Below the pieces are notes generated by a model that did no database searches, was not told the DNA's origin, and saw nothing but the letters and a program-made list of their open reading frames with translations. From JBLHKE01 sp047619485 (GTDB taxonomy: Bacteria > Verrucomicrobiota > Verrucomicrobiia > Verrucomicrobiales > DEV007): 7,900 nucleotides of DNA. Made by a program: the position numbers and the translations under genes. The DNA is taken from positions 1 to 7,900 of the forward strand of contig JBLHKE010000355.1 of the NCBI GenBank assembly GCA_047619485.1, in the 5' to 3' direction. Of this stretch, positions 1 through 6,149 are shown one piece after another (the stretch's first letter is position 1; each line of letters begins with the position of its first letter).

Positions 1-509
1 CAGATGGTGAGACCATCGAGATCGGTGGCATTGAGATCGAGGCGATCGACACACCGGGACACGCCTTTCACCACCACGCCTTCGCCATCGGCGACCGCTG
101 TTTCAGCGGTGACGTGGCCGGCGCGCGCCTGCCCGGAAGTGCTTACACCTCGGTGACATCTGCCCCGCCACAGTTCCATCTCAGCTCCTACCTAGCATCG
201 ATCGATCGCCTGCTCGCGCGGAATTTTTCTCACCTGCACCTGACCCATTTCGGCGCGGTGGACGACGTACAAGCCCATCTCGACAGCTATCGCCAGTCAG
301 TGATCGGTGCCGCGGGAGTCGTCAAGGCGTTCATCGATGCGGGCGAAAATCCGGAGTCGATCCGCGTCGCCTACGAGGCCTTCCAATTAGAACAAGCCTT
401 CAAGGCCGAGCTGCCCCGCAACCTTTGGGACACCTACCAGCTAGCCAATGGCACCGGCATGTCAGCCGATGGCCTGCGGATGTACTGGGAGCGCGAAGCG
501 AAGGATTAG
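1..509 (+). CDS. MBL-fold metallo-hydrolase, 3' part (5' end outside window)
   Basis: The reading frame is open from the left edge (first whole codon at position 3) to the TAG at 507-509, giving about 168 residues of a C-terminal portion. Three features of the metallo-beta-lactamase fold are visible: DTPGH (His at fragment residue 20), FSGD (Asp at residue 37) and LTHFG (His at residue 82). In the family these are the metal ligands of motifs 3, 4 and 5. The HxHxDH motif must lie upstream of the window. The tail after residue 90 is helical-looking, as in the subfamily of soluble MBL hydrolases with a C-terminal helical region. The substrate cannot be told from this part; many relatives hydrolyse thioesters or other esters. 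The ATG/GTG-type codon at 114 is internal to the fold and is not the real start. The stop overlaps the stop of the convergent FeoA-like gene. Confidence 0.9.
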   Translation, partial: DGETIEIGGIEIEAIDTPGHAFHHHAFAIGDRCFSGDVAGARLPGSAYTSVTSAPPQFHLSSYLASIDRLLARNFSHLHLTHFGAVDDVQAHLDSYRQSVIGAAGVVKAFIDAGENPESIRVAYEAFQLEQAFKAELPRNLWDTYQLANGTGMSADGLRMYWEREAKD

Positions 510-763
510 GACAGCAGCGGGCTGACCTTCACCTCCTCGGCAAGCTCGCGGCTGATAGCCATGCGCGTCCCGCACACCGAGCAGATCAGGTTGCGCCCAT
601 CCGACAGCTTCCTCACCTGGAGCGATTCACAAAACCCCATGTCGCGCAGCCGTTCACAGTGCGGACCATCCACAACCCGGATCGTGAAGTCGCGCCCGAC
701 TCCAGCTTCGCTCAACGTCAGTGATGAGTTTACGTCGCAGGCAGGCACACTTGAGAGGGGCAT
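506..763 (-). CDS. FeoA-domain protein, Cys-rich, stand-alone
   Basis: This 85-residue protein matches the small SH3-like FeoA domain: a glycine-containing start (LSEAGVG, about residues 17-23), the core ERLRDMGF (37-44), and an ending MAISRELAEEVKV (68-80) like the usual 'iaL..ela..I.V'. FeoA normally assists the FeoB ferrous-iron permease at the inner membrane; related domains occur in DtxR-type regulators. No feoB is seen here. It has five cysteines (9, 36, 45, 61, 64), including a CSVC pair at 61-64, which is more than classical FeoA carries and could bind iron or another metal; that is inference. The ATG at 763-761 is the start, without a Shine-Dalgarno sequence. The stop TAA (508-506) overlaps the stop of the upstream hydrolase. 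The gene is divergent from the Rrf2 regulator and may share its control region. Confidence 0.82.
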   Translation of the reverse strand: MPLSSVPACDVNSSLTLSEAGVGRDFTIRVVDGPHCERLRDMGFCESLQVRKLSDGRNLICSVCGTRMAISRELAEEVKVSPLLS

Positions 764-968
764 AACCGGTTTTTAGAAAAGTGGTGAAGACGCCGGGTGA
801 CAACGACGTGATCCCAAGATCCACACCCCCGAGCGGATCAGAAATCGCCTAGTCGCCGTTGCTTCACCTGGCGCCCTTCCCATGGTAAACTGAGACAGAG
901 AATGCCCACAGCTGGCCGGGATCTGGATGAGATTTTTCAAGAGTTTTACTTAGTTAAAGGCTCCGATA

Positions 969-998
969 GGTATTATGGATGTCAAGGTCTATAATACC
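969..998. promoter_or_regulatory. Candidate operator: 11-bp inverted repeat overlapping a TATAAT box
   Basis: The arms GGTATTATGGA (969-979) and TCTATAATACC (988-998) are inverted repeats matching at 10 of 11 positions, the outer 8 bp perfectly, around an 8-bp centre. Size and AT-rich arms resemble the roughly 25-30 bp dyads bound by dimeric Rrf2-family repressors, and the right arm contains the -10 hexamer of the regulator's likely promoter. A dimer here would block RNA polymerase, so autorepression by the downstream Rrf2 protein is the natural reading. No second copy was noticed elsewhere in the window. The repeat is seen directly; the binding protein is inferred. Confidence 0.6.
990..995 (+). 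promoter_or_regulatory. Putative -10 box (TATAAT) for the rrf2-cytochrome-pdxH operon
   Basis: A perfect TATAAT lies 43 bp before the ATG of the regulator, inside the right arm of the dyad. This would put transcription start near 1002 and leave a leader of about 37 nt. There is no good -35 at 16-18 bp upstream, which would fit a promoter that is weak or factor-dependent. A TTGACT at 1002-1007 has no matching -10 downstream and is probably not a -35. Confidence 0.45.
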
Positions 999-1038
999 AG
1001 ATTGACTCTATCTTAGTTATTTACTGCCACGACTGCCG

Positions 1039-1503
1039 ATGATCTCACAAACTTCTGAATACGCCCTCAGGGCGATCGTTTTCCTTGGCAACGAGGGCGT
1101 TCCACGGACGGGCGCGCAGATCTCGGAGGCTACCAAGGCTCCCTCCGACTACCTATCGAAGGTGATGCGCCGCCTAGTCCGCAGTGGGATCGTCAGCTCC
1201 CAGCGCGGCCCTCAGGGCGGATTTTCTCTGCTGCGCCCGCCGATTCAACTGACTATCCTCGACATCGTCAACGCGGTCGATCCACTCAAGCGCATCCACG
1301 AGTGCCCGCTCGGCAACAAGGCGCACGGAGTCAACCTCTGCACTCTCCACCGCACGATCGACAACACCATCGCGGAGGCTGAGGAGACGCTGCGCAGCGT
1401 CACGGTCGACCAGATCCTCGGTGAGGAGGAGGGCGCACGCACCTGCCCGTTCCCGATCCCCTGCGGCGGGCGCACTTCTGGGGAACACCACGCACAAGTT
1501 TAG
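1039..1503 (+). CDS. Rrf2-family transcriptional regulator
   Basis: At 154 residues this is the usual size for Rrf2 proteins, the family of IscR, NsrR, RirA and CymR. The N-terminus MISQTSEYALRAIVFL and the winged helix-turn-helix (about 10-66) are typical: the recognition segment is around SDYLSKVMRRLVRSG (36-50) and the wing is RGPQGGFSL (56-64). A dimerisation helix follows at about 103-120. Cysteines are at 89 (ECPLG), 101 (LCTLH), 136 and 142. Many family members hold a [2Fe-2S] or [4Fe-4S] cluster on three cysteines spaced by five residues; here the first pair is spaced by eleven, so a cluster is possible but not shown. The gene is preceded by the dyad and TATAAT, which suggests autoregulation, and is followed after 5 nt by the cytochrome gene, its probable main target. 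The start agrees with the family's N-terminus; there is no Shine-Dalgarno sequence. Confidence 0.93.
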   Translation: MISQTSEYALRAIVFLGNEGVPRTGAQISEATKAPSDYLSKVMRRLVRSGIVSSQRGPQGGFSLLRPPIQLTILDIVNAVDPLKRIHECPLGNKAHGVNLCTLHRTIDNTIAEAEETLRSVTVDQILGEEEGARTCPFPIPCGGRTSGEHHAQV

Positions 1504-1508
1504 GCCGA

Positions 1509-3983
1509 GTGGGTCGCTGTCGAGTTGACCCCGTTCGCTGGGGAAGTAACCTTCACCCTAGCCGAAACACCAGCCCACCCAACGCCGTCATCCCACCGTC
1601 CGAGCACTCCCAATCCGAAACCCGTTGTCCGAGCCTTTTGCTCCTGTTCGCAGGGCTCGTCATCTGTCTGTCCGCGTGTAGCAAAAAAGATAGCAGAAAC
1701 GTAGAAGAAGCGTCTGCGGAGGAACCGCCGCCGACCAGCCAGCGCGCCCAGCCCGTGCACGACGCGACCTTCGTCGGTTCGAAGAGTTGTGCCGAGTGCC
1801 ACGCGGACGAGAGCAAGGAATGGCATGGCAGCGATCACCATCTCGCGATGCAAAAAGCAGACGAGGAGAGCGTGCTTGGCAATTTTGACGATGTCACGTT
1901 TTCGCACTTCGGAGTGGAGAGCAAGTTCCGTAAAGAGGACGGCAAGTTCTTTGTTAAAACACCCAATAGCGAGGGTGTGCCAACCGATTACCCGATCGAA
2001 TACACCTTCGGCCACTACCCGCTGCAACAATACTTGATCGCCTTCCCCGGTGGCCGCTACCAGGCACTCAGCGTCTGCTGGGACTCGCGTCCTAAGGCCG
2101 AGGGCGGGCAGCGCTGGTTCCACCTCTACCCGGAAGAAAAGGTTCCACACGACGACATCCTCCACTGGACCCGGCAGCACTTTAACTGGAACTACATGTG
2201 CGCCGACTGCCACTCCACCGACCTCAAGAAGAACTACGACCTCGCCAGCAATTCCTACAACACGACTTGGGCTGAGATCAATGTAAGTTGCGAGGCCTGC
2301 CACGGCCCTGGGTCAGAGCACCTAGCTTGGGCGAAAGATCCCGAGGCCTACAAGGGATCGCGCCCAAAATCATCCGGCCTCACCGTCGTCCTAAAAGAAC
2401 CGCAGGACGGCGGGTGGACGATCGACCCGATCACCCTCAAGCCCTCGCGCACCAAACCGCTCGAATCGAATGTGCAGATCGAAACCTGTGCCCGCTGCCA
2501 CGCGCGCCGCCGACCACTGGAGGATGACTTCCACCACGGGCAAAAATTTCTCGATACCCACAACCTCTCGGTGTTGGAGGACATGCTCTACCACCCCGAC
2601 GGCCAGATCAACGAGGAGGTCTACGTCCACGGTTCCTTCGTGCAGAGCAAGATGTTCCACAAGGGTGTGCGCTGCACCGACTGCCACAACCCGCACACGC
2701 TCAAACTGCGCGCCCCAGGCAACGCCCTGTGCGCCCAGTGCCATGTGCCGGCCAAATACGACTCGCCGACCCACCACCACCACGAACTCGGTTCGACTGG
2801 CGCCAGCTGCGTCGATTGCCACATGCCGGAGAAGCACTACATGGTGGTCGACCCGCGACGCGACCACAGTATCCGCATCCCACGGCCGGATCTCTCGGTC
2901 AAACTCGGCACCCCGAACGCCTGCAATCAGTGCCACCAGGATCAAGACCCCAAATGGGCAGCGGAGGCGCTAGCGAAGTGGCTCAAGGAGGACGGCAAAC
3001 CCGTTCTCCCCGAACACTATGGGGAAAGCATCGCCGCGGGCCGCGCCGGCATCCCTGGTGCTGAGACCAAATTGATCGATCTCGCCGCCAACACCGACCA
3101 GCCGGCGATCGCGCGAGCCACCGCGCTCGGCCTGCTAGCACAACGTCCGAGCCAGTCTGGCATGCAGGCGATCATCGCCGCCCTCGCCGATCCCGATGCG
3201 CTCGTCCGCACCAGTGCCCTGCCGCCCCTCGAGGCGATCGATCCCAGCCAGCGCATCCAATTCGCGGTCACCCTGCTCTCCGACCCGATCCGCTCGGTGC
3301 GCATCGAAGCCGCACGTGTGCTCGCCGCCGGACACGTCACTTTGCGCGCCGGCCCCGAGGCCGCCGCCTTCGACAGCGCCCTAGCGGAATACGAGCACTC
3401 GCTCGATGCGCTTGCTGACCGGCCAGGTTCGCACATGGGCTACGGCCTGTTACACACCGCGCTCGGCGATCAGGCCGCCGCCGAAAAATCCTACCGCGAC
3501 GCGTTTCAGGTCGACCCGCAGCACATCGAATCGCGCATTAACCTGGCGGAGTTGATCTACCAACAAGGACGGGTCGCAGAGGCCGGCTCCCTGCTGCAAC
3601 AATGCGTCCAGATCGCCCCCCAGCATGGTATCTCCCACGAGGCGCTCGGCCGCCACCAGGTGCGCATCAAAGATTACGACGCGGCGCTCGTCTCGCTGGC
3701 CGAAGCCACCCGCCTGATGCCCGACAACGCACACATCCACTATTTTTACGGGGTAGCATTGAACCAGCTCAGCAAGTTCGAACAGGCGCTGGTGCCCCTA
3801 ACAAGAGCACACCAACTCGCCCCGCAGAACCCCGAATACCTCATCGGCCTCGCCACCATTTGCCGCGATCATTCGGAGTGGGATCTCGCGCTCAGCTACG
3901 CGCAGAAATTGCTCGCCATCGATCCGCGCTACACCGAGGTCTACCAGTCGATCGAAGCACAGAGCCGCGCCCAGAAAAAATAG
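1509..3983 (+). CDS. Octaheme c-type cytochrome lipoprotein with HEAT and TPR repeats
   Basis: The predicted product has 824 residues. An N-terminal hydrophobic stretch (about 41-56) ends in the lipobox LSAC (54-57), so export and lipidation at Cys57 are likely. Eight CxxCH heme-attachment motifs follow: 94-98, 231-235, 261-265, 327-331, 389-393, 408-412, 434-438 and 472-476. CHGPGSEH (264-271) is typical of cytochrome c554-like proteins. Residues 515-610 look like HEAT-type helical repeats, and about 640-815 hold several TPR units (for example 640-670, 675-704, 708-738, 742-772). The protein probably sits in the periplasm or at the outer membrane and moves electrons, with the repeats docking a partner. 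Its substrate is unknown; I do not see the CxxCK of nitrite reductases. The start is a GTG 5 nt after the regulator's stop and leaves an unusually long 40-residue n-region; no closer ATG or GTG exists before the signal core. It belongs to a family often seen in Planctomycetes and Verrucomicrobia. Confidence 0.9.
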   Translation: MGRCRVDPVRWGSNLHPSRNTSPPNAVIPPSEHSQSETRCPSLLLLFAGLVICLSACSKKDSRNVEEASAEEPPPTSQRAQPVHDATFVGSKSCAECHADESKEWHGSDHHLAMQKADEESVLGNFDDVTFSHFGVESKFRKEDGKFFVKTPNSEGVPTDYPIEYTFGHYPLQQYLIAFPGGRYQALSVCWDSRPKAEGGQRWFHLYPEEKVPHDDILHWTRQHFNWNYMCADCHSTDLKKNYDLASNSYNTTWAEINVSCEACHGPGSEHLAWAKDPEAYKGSRPKSSGLTVVLKEPQDGGWTIDPITLKPSRTKPLESNVQIETCARCHARRRPLEDDFHHGQKFLDTHNLSVLEDMLYHPDGQINEEVYVHGSFVQSKMFHKGVRCTDCHNPHTLKLRAPGNALCAQCHVPAKYDSPTHHHHELGSTGASCVDCHMPEKHYMVVDPRRDHSIRIPRPDLSVKLGTPNACNQCHQDQDPKWAAEALAKWLKEDGKPVLPEHYGESIAAGRAGIPGAETKLIDLAANTDQPAIARATALGLLAQRPSQSGMQAIIAALADPDALVRTSALPPLEAIDPSQRIQFAVTLLSDPIRSVRIEAARVLAAGHVTLRAGPEAAAFDSALAEYEHSLDALADRPGSHMGYGLLHTALGDQAAAEKSYRDAFQVDPQHIESRINLAELIYQQGRVAEAGSLLQQCVQIAPQHGISHEALGRHQVRIKDYDAALVSLAEATRLMPDNAHIHYFYGVALNQLSKFEQALVPLTRAHQLAPQNPEYLIGLATICRDHSEWDLALSYAQKLLAIDPRYTEVYQSIEAQSRAQKK

Positions 3984-3986
3984 AAA

Positions 3987-4637
3987 ATGGACATCGATAT
4001 CAGCCAACTCCGCCGCAACTACACCCAGGACGGGCTCAGCCGCAAAGACCTGCGTGAGGATCCGTTCGCGCAGTTCAAGTTGTGGTTCGGCCAGGCAGTC
4101 GAGGCCCAGCTCCTCGAGCCCAACGCCATGACGCTCGCCACCTCCACCTCCGGGGGACACCCGACCCAGCGCACCGTGCTGCTGAAAAATTTCGATGAGC
4201 GCGGTTTTGTTTTCTTCACCAACTACGGCAGCAAGAAAGCGCAACAGATCGAAGATCACCCGCGCGTCTCGATCCTATTCCCGTGGATCGCGCTAGAGCG
4301 GCAGGTGATCGTCACCGGCACCGCACACAAGATCCCACGCGCGGAGACGCTCAAGTATTTCCTCACTCGCCCGCTTGAGAGCCAGCTCGGCGCGTGGGCA
4401 TCGACCCAGAGCGGCGTGATCTCATCGAAGAAGGTGCTGCAGATGAAGTTCGCGGAAGTGAAGGCGAAATTCAAAGATGGCAAGGTGCCACTGCCGTCCG
4501 CCTGGGGCGGCTACTGCGTCACCCCGCTAAGCATCGAGTTCTGGCAGGGCGGTGCCGGCCGCCTGCACGACCGATTCCTCTACTCTCGCGAGTCCGGCGA
4601 GGATGATGAGTGGAAAATTGAACGCCTCGCCCCCTAG
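3987..4637 (+). CDS. pdxH: Pyridoxamine/pyridoxine 5'-phosphate oxidase
   Basis: The 216-residue protein matches PdxH end to end (the E. coli enzyme has 218). It is an FMN-dependent cytosolic homodimer that oxidises pyridoxine or pyridoxamine phosphate to pyridoxal 5'-phosphate (PLP), the last step of the salvage route and of the DXP-dependent route. Visible signatures are RTVLLK (62-67) and FFTNYGSKK (76-84) for FMN and phosphate contact, the family pattern IEFWQGGAGRLHDR (183-196) with the substrate-binding RLH, and the conserved ending RLAP (213-216). The ATG lies 3 nt after the TAG of the cytochrome gene, so the two are probably co-transcribed and translationally coupled. PLP is the cofactor of SufS, encoded next downstream. 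No defect is seen. Confidence 0.97.
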   Translation: MDIDISQLRRNYTQDGLSRKDLREDPFAQFKLWFGQAVEAQLLEPNAMTLATSTSGGHPTQRTVLLKNFDERGFVFFTNYGSKKAQQIEDHPRVSILFPWIALERQVIVTGTAHKIPRAETLKYFLTRPLESQLGAWASTQSGVISSKKVLQMKFAEVKAKFKDGKVPLPSAWGGYCVTPLSIEFWQGGAGRLHDRFLYSRESGEDDEWKIERLAP

Positions 4638-4919
4638 CTCGTCAGGCTTTTAAGCTGGATCGTAGCGTAGCCTTTAGGTTGCGTCCGCCGAAGCGCTACC
4701 ATTTACTGATGGCCAGTGCGCGGACGGAATCCAAGGGCGTCTGGCGTGTCGTCGAGAGCGCTGGCCATGAGAAAACAGAACCGTCTTGGCGGTCGCAGGC
4801 TAGAACCTACGCTACGGCGATAGGCGTTCCTTTCCTGAAAAGCATCGGGGCTAGGAACCACGCCAGAATCCCGGTTGAATCCCGCGGCCAGCGTGGGACG
4901 GTGACACCCCGATCAACCG
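4638..4919 (+). other. Intergenic region between pdxH and sufS, no gene
   Basis: This 282-bp stretch contains no credible gene; the frame open from 4679 runs into sufS in a different frame and resembles nothing. Two structured parts are described separately: the large palindromic element (4661-4816) and the sufS leader with alternative pairings (4842-4923). Just after pdxH the sequence GCTTTTAAGC (4646-4655) can form a 4-bp hairpin, but there is no T-run, so I do not call a terminator. No clear promoter for sufS was found. Confidence 0.6.
4661..4816. repeat. 156-bp imperfect palindromic element (MITE- or REP-like)
   Basis: The left arm 4661-4716 and the right arm 4761-4816 are inverted copies matching at 41 of 56 positions without any gap, around a 44-nt centre. 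The outer 10 bp are perfect (CGTAGCGTAG at 4661-4670, CTACGCTACG at 4807-4816) and so are the inner 8 bp (ATGGCCAG at 4709-4716, CTGGCCAT at 4761-4768). Several mismatches become G-U pairs in RNA, so a transcript would fold into a long hairpin. The pattern fits a dispersed non-coding repeat, either a transposon-derived miniature element or a REP-like sequence. No obvious target-site duplication is seen at its edges. Sequence of the type GTAGCCTTTAGG...GCGTCC is vaguely familiar to me from verrucomicrobial intergenic regions, but that is memory only. Confidence 0.7.
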
Positions 4920-4923
4920 ATGC
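4842..4923 (+). promoter_or_regulatory. sufS leader with mutually exclusive short helices around the start codon
   Basis: GCATCGG (4842-4848) is complementary to CCGATGC (4917-4923), which includes the sufS ATG. ATCGGGG (4844-4850) is complementary to CCCCGAT (4907-4913), and CGGTTGA (4872-4878) to TCAACCG (4913-4919), ending just before the ATG. A small hairpin (4880-4885 with 4893-4898, one G-U) sits inside the last loop. The first helix would hide the start codon and the others would exclude it, which could form a translational switch. Short complementarities of this length also arise by chance, so this is only a candidate. Confidence 0.3.
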
Positions 4924-6146
4924 CCACTGCCGAAGAGAGCGAACTGCGTTCCCACTTCCCGATCCTCTCCCAAGAGGTCAATGGGAAGCCGCTAGTGTAC
5001 CTCGACAACGGCGCGACCACGCAGAAGCCAAAGGCGGTGATCGAACGCCTGAGTCAATTTTTCAGCCACGAGAACGCCAACATCCACCGCGGCGTCCACT
5101 ACCTGAGCATGCAGGCGAGCGACGCCTACGATCAGGCGCGTTCGAGTGTCGCCAATTTTATCAACGCACAGCACGATGACGAGATCGTCTTCGTTCGCGG
5201 TACCACGGAGGCCATCAACCTGGTCGCCCGCAGCTTCGGCGTCCCAGCACTCGGGGAGGGTGATGAGATCCTAGTCACGGTGATGGAACACCACGCCAAC
5301 ATCGTCCCGTGGCAACTGGTCGCTGAGGAGTGCGGTGCGAAGGTCGTCGTTGCGCCGATCGACGATCGCGGCGAGCTGATCGTCGAGGCGTTTGAGAAGC
5401 TGCTCAGTGAGCGCACCAAGATCGTCGCCGTGATGCACGCCTCCAACGTCCTTGGGACGATCAACCCGGTCCGACAGCTGGTCGATCAGGCACACGCGCG
5501 CGGCGTGCCAGTGCTCGTTGATGGCGCCCAGGCGGTCGCCCATTTCCCAGTCGACGTACAAGAACTCGGCTGCGATTTCTACGTTTTCTCCGGACACAAA
5601 ATGTTTGCTCCAGACGGCATTGGCGTCCTCTACGGACGGCGCGAACATCTGCGTGACATGCGCCCCTACCACGGTGGCGGCGACATGATCGAGCAGGTGA
5701 GTTTCGGAGGGACGACCTTCCGCCAGCCGCCCGAGCGATTCGAGGCCGGTACACCAAATATCAGCGGGGCGATCGGGCTGGCCGCAGCGATCGATTTTCT
5801 CAACGCCATCGGCTGGGAACGATTGCACGCGCAGGAGACGAAGTTGCTAAAGTATGCAACTGAGGTTCTCGGGAAGCTACCGGGACTGAGTATTACCGGC
5901 ACGTCCGACGACAAGGTCGGTGTGATCTCATTCCTGCTCGGCGATATCCACCCACACGACATCGGAACGATTCTCGACACGCGCGGGATCGCGGTGCGCG
6001 CCGGCCACCACTGCGCCCAGCCACTGATGGAGCGGCTCGGCGTCAATGGTACCACCCGCGCCTCTTTCGCCTTCTACAACACCCTCGAGGAGGTCGACCA
6101 ACTCGCGGAGGCACTCGATCACGTCAACCGTCTCTTCAAAGCCTAG
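4920..6146 (+). CDS. sufS: Cysteine desulfurase SufS (group II)
   Basis: The 408-residue protein is a full-length SufS, a PLP enzyme of the cytosol that takes sulfur from L-cysteine as a persulfide and hands it on for Fe-S cluster assembly, releasing alanine. Key residues are visible: YLDNGATTQKP (27-37), the PLP-stacking His of MEHHAN (124), DGAQ (Asp201, Gln204), the Schiff-base lysine in SGHK (227), and the catalytic cysteine in RAGHHCAQP (365) on the short loop typical of group II enzymes. The start matches the family N-terminus; the ATG has no Shine-Dalgarno sequence and is preceded by a leader with possible structure. sufU follows after 3 nt. No sufB, sufC or sufD is in the window, so the scaffold must be encoded elsewhere. 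PdxH, which makes its cofactor, is encoded just upstream. Confidence 0.97.
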   Translation: MPTAEESELRSHFPILSQEVNGKPLVYLDNGATTQKPKAVIERLSQFFSHENANIHRGVHYLSMQASDAYDQARSSVANFINAQHDDEIVFVRGTTEAINLVARSFGVPALGEGDEILVTVMEHHANIVPWQLVAEECGAKVVVAPIDDRGELIVEAFEKLLSERTKIVAVMHASNVLGTINPVRQLVDQAHARGVPVLVDGAQAVAHFPVDVQELGCDFYVFSGHKMFAPDGIGVLYGRREHLRDMRPYHGGGDMIEQVSFGGTTFRQPPERFEAGTPNISGAIGLAAAIDFLNAIGWERLHAQETKLLKYATEVLGKLPGLSITGTSDDKVGVISFLLGDIHPHDIGTILDTRGIAVRAGHHCAQPLMERLGVNGTTRASFAFYNTLEEVDQLAEALDHVNRLFKA

Positions 6147-6149
6147 CCG

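Larger units (their letters stand above)
764..1038. promoter_or_regulatory. Divergent intergenic region between feoA-like gene and rrf2-type regulator
   Basis: These 275 bp contain no convincing gene. The part next to the regulator (about 935-1025) is much more AT-rich than the surroundings and holds the dyad, the -10 hexamer and the direct repeats listed separately. The part next to the FeoA-like gene (764-930) shows a short palindrome AACCGGTT (764-771) just upstream of its start, but no clear minus-strand promoter. A perfect TTGACA reads on the minus strand at 985-980, inside the dyad, but no matching -10 box lies at 16-18 bp. Confidence 0.6.

Noticed and set aside
1002..1007. TTGACT as a -35 box for the regulator
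   Set aside because: No -10-like hexamer occurs at 15-19 bp downstream; the TATAAT at 990-995 is better placed.
1500..2303. Long open frame (267 codons) on the minus strand inside the cytochrome gene
   Set aside because: It is antisense to clear heme-binding motifs in a high-GC gene, and its composition is that of a shadow frame.
2766..2790. CCACCACCACCACG run in the cytochrome gene as a repeat array
   Set aside because: It only encodes a four-histidine loop (residues 422-425) and is not a repeat array; no CRISPR-like spacing is present anywhere in the window.
4679..5179. Open frame of 166 codons starting in the pdxH-sufS gap
   Set aside because: It overlaps the first 260 bp of sufS in another frame, its product is rich in Arg/Pro and resembles no family, and its first half lies in the palindromic element.
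5271..5828. Minus-strand frame of 185 codons within sufS
   Set aside because: It is fully antisense to conserved SufS catalytic regions and shows no recognisable domain.
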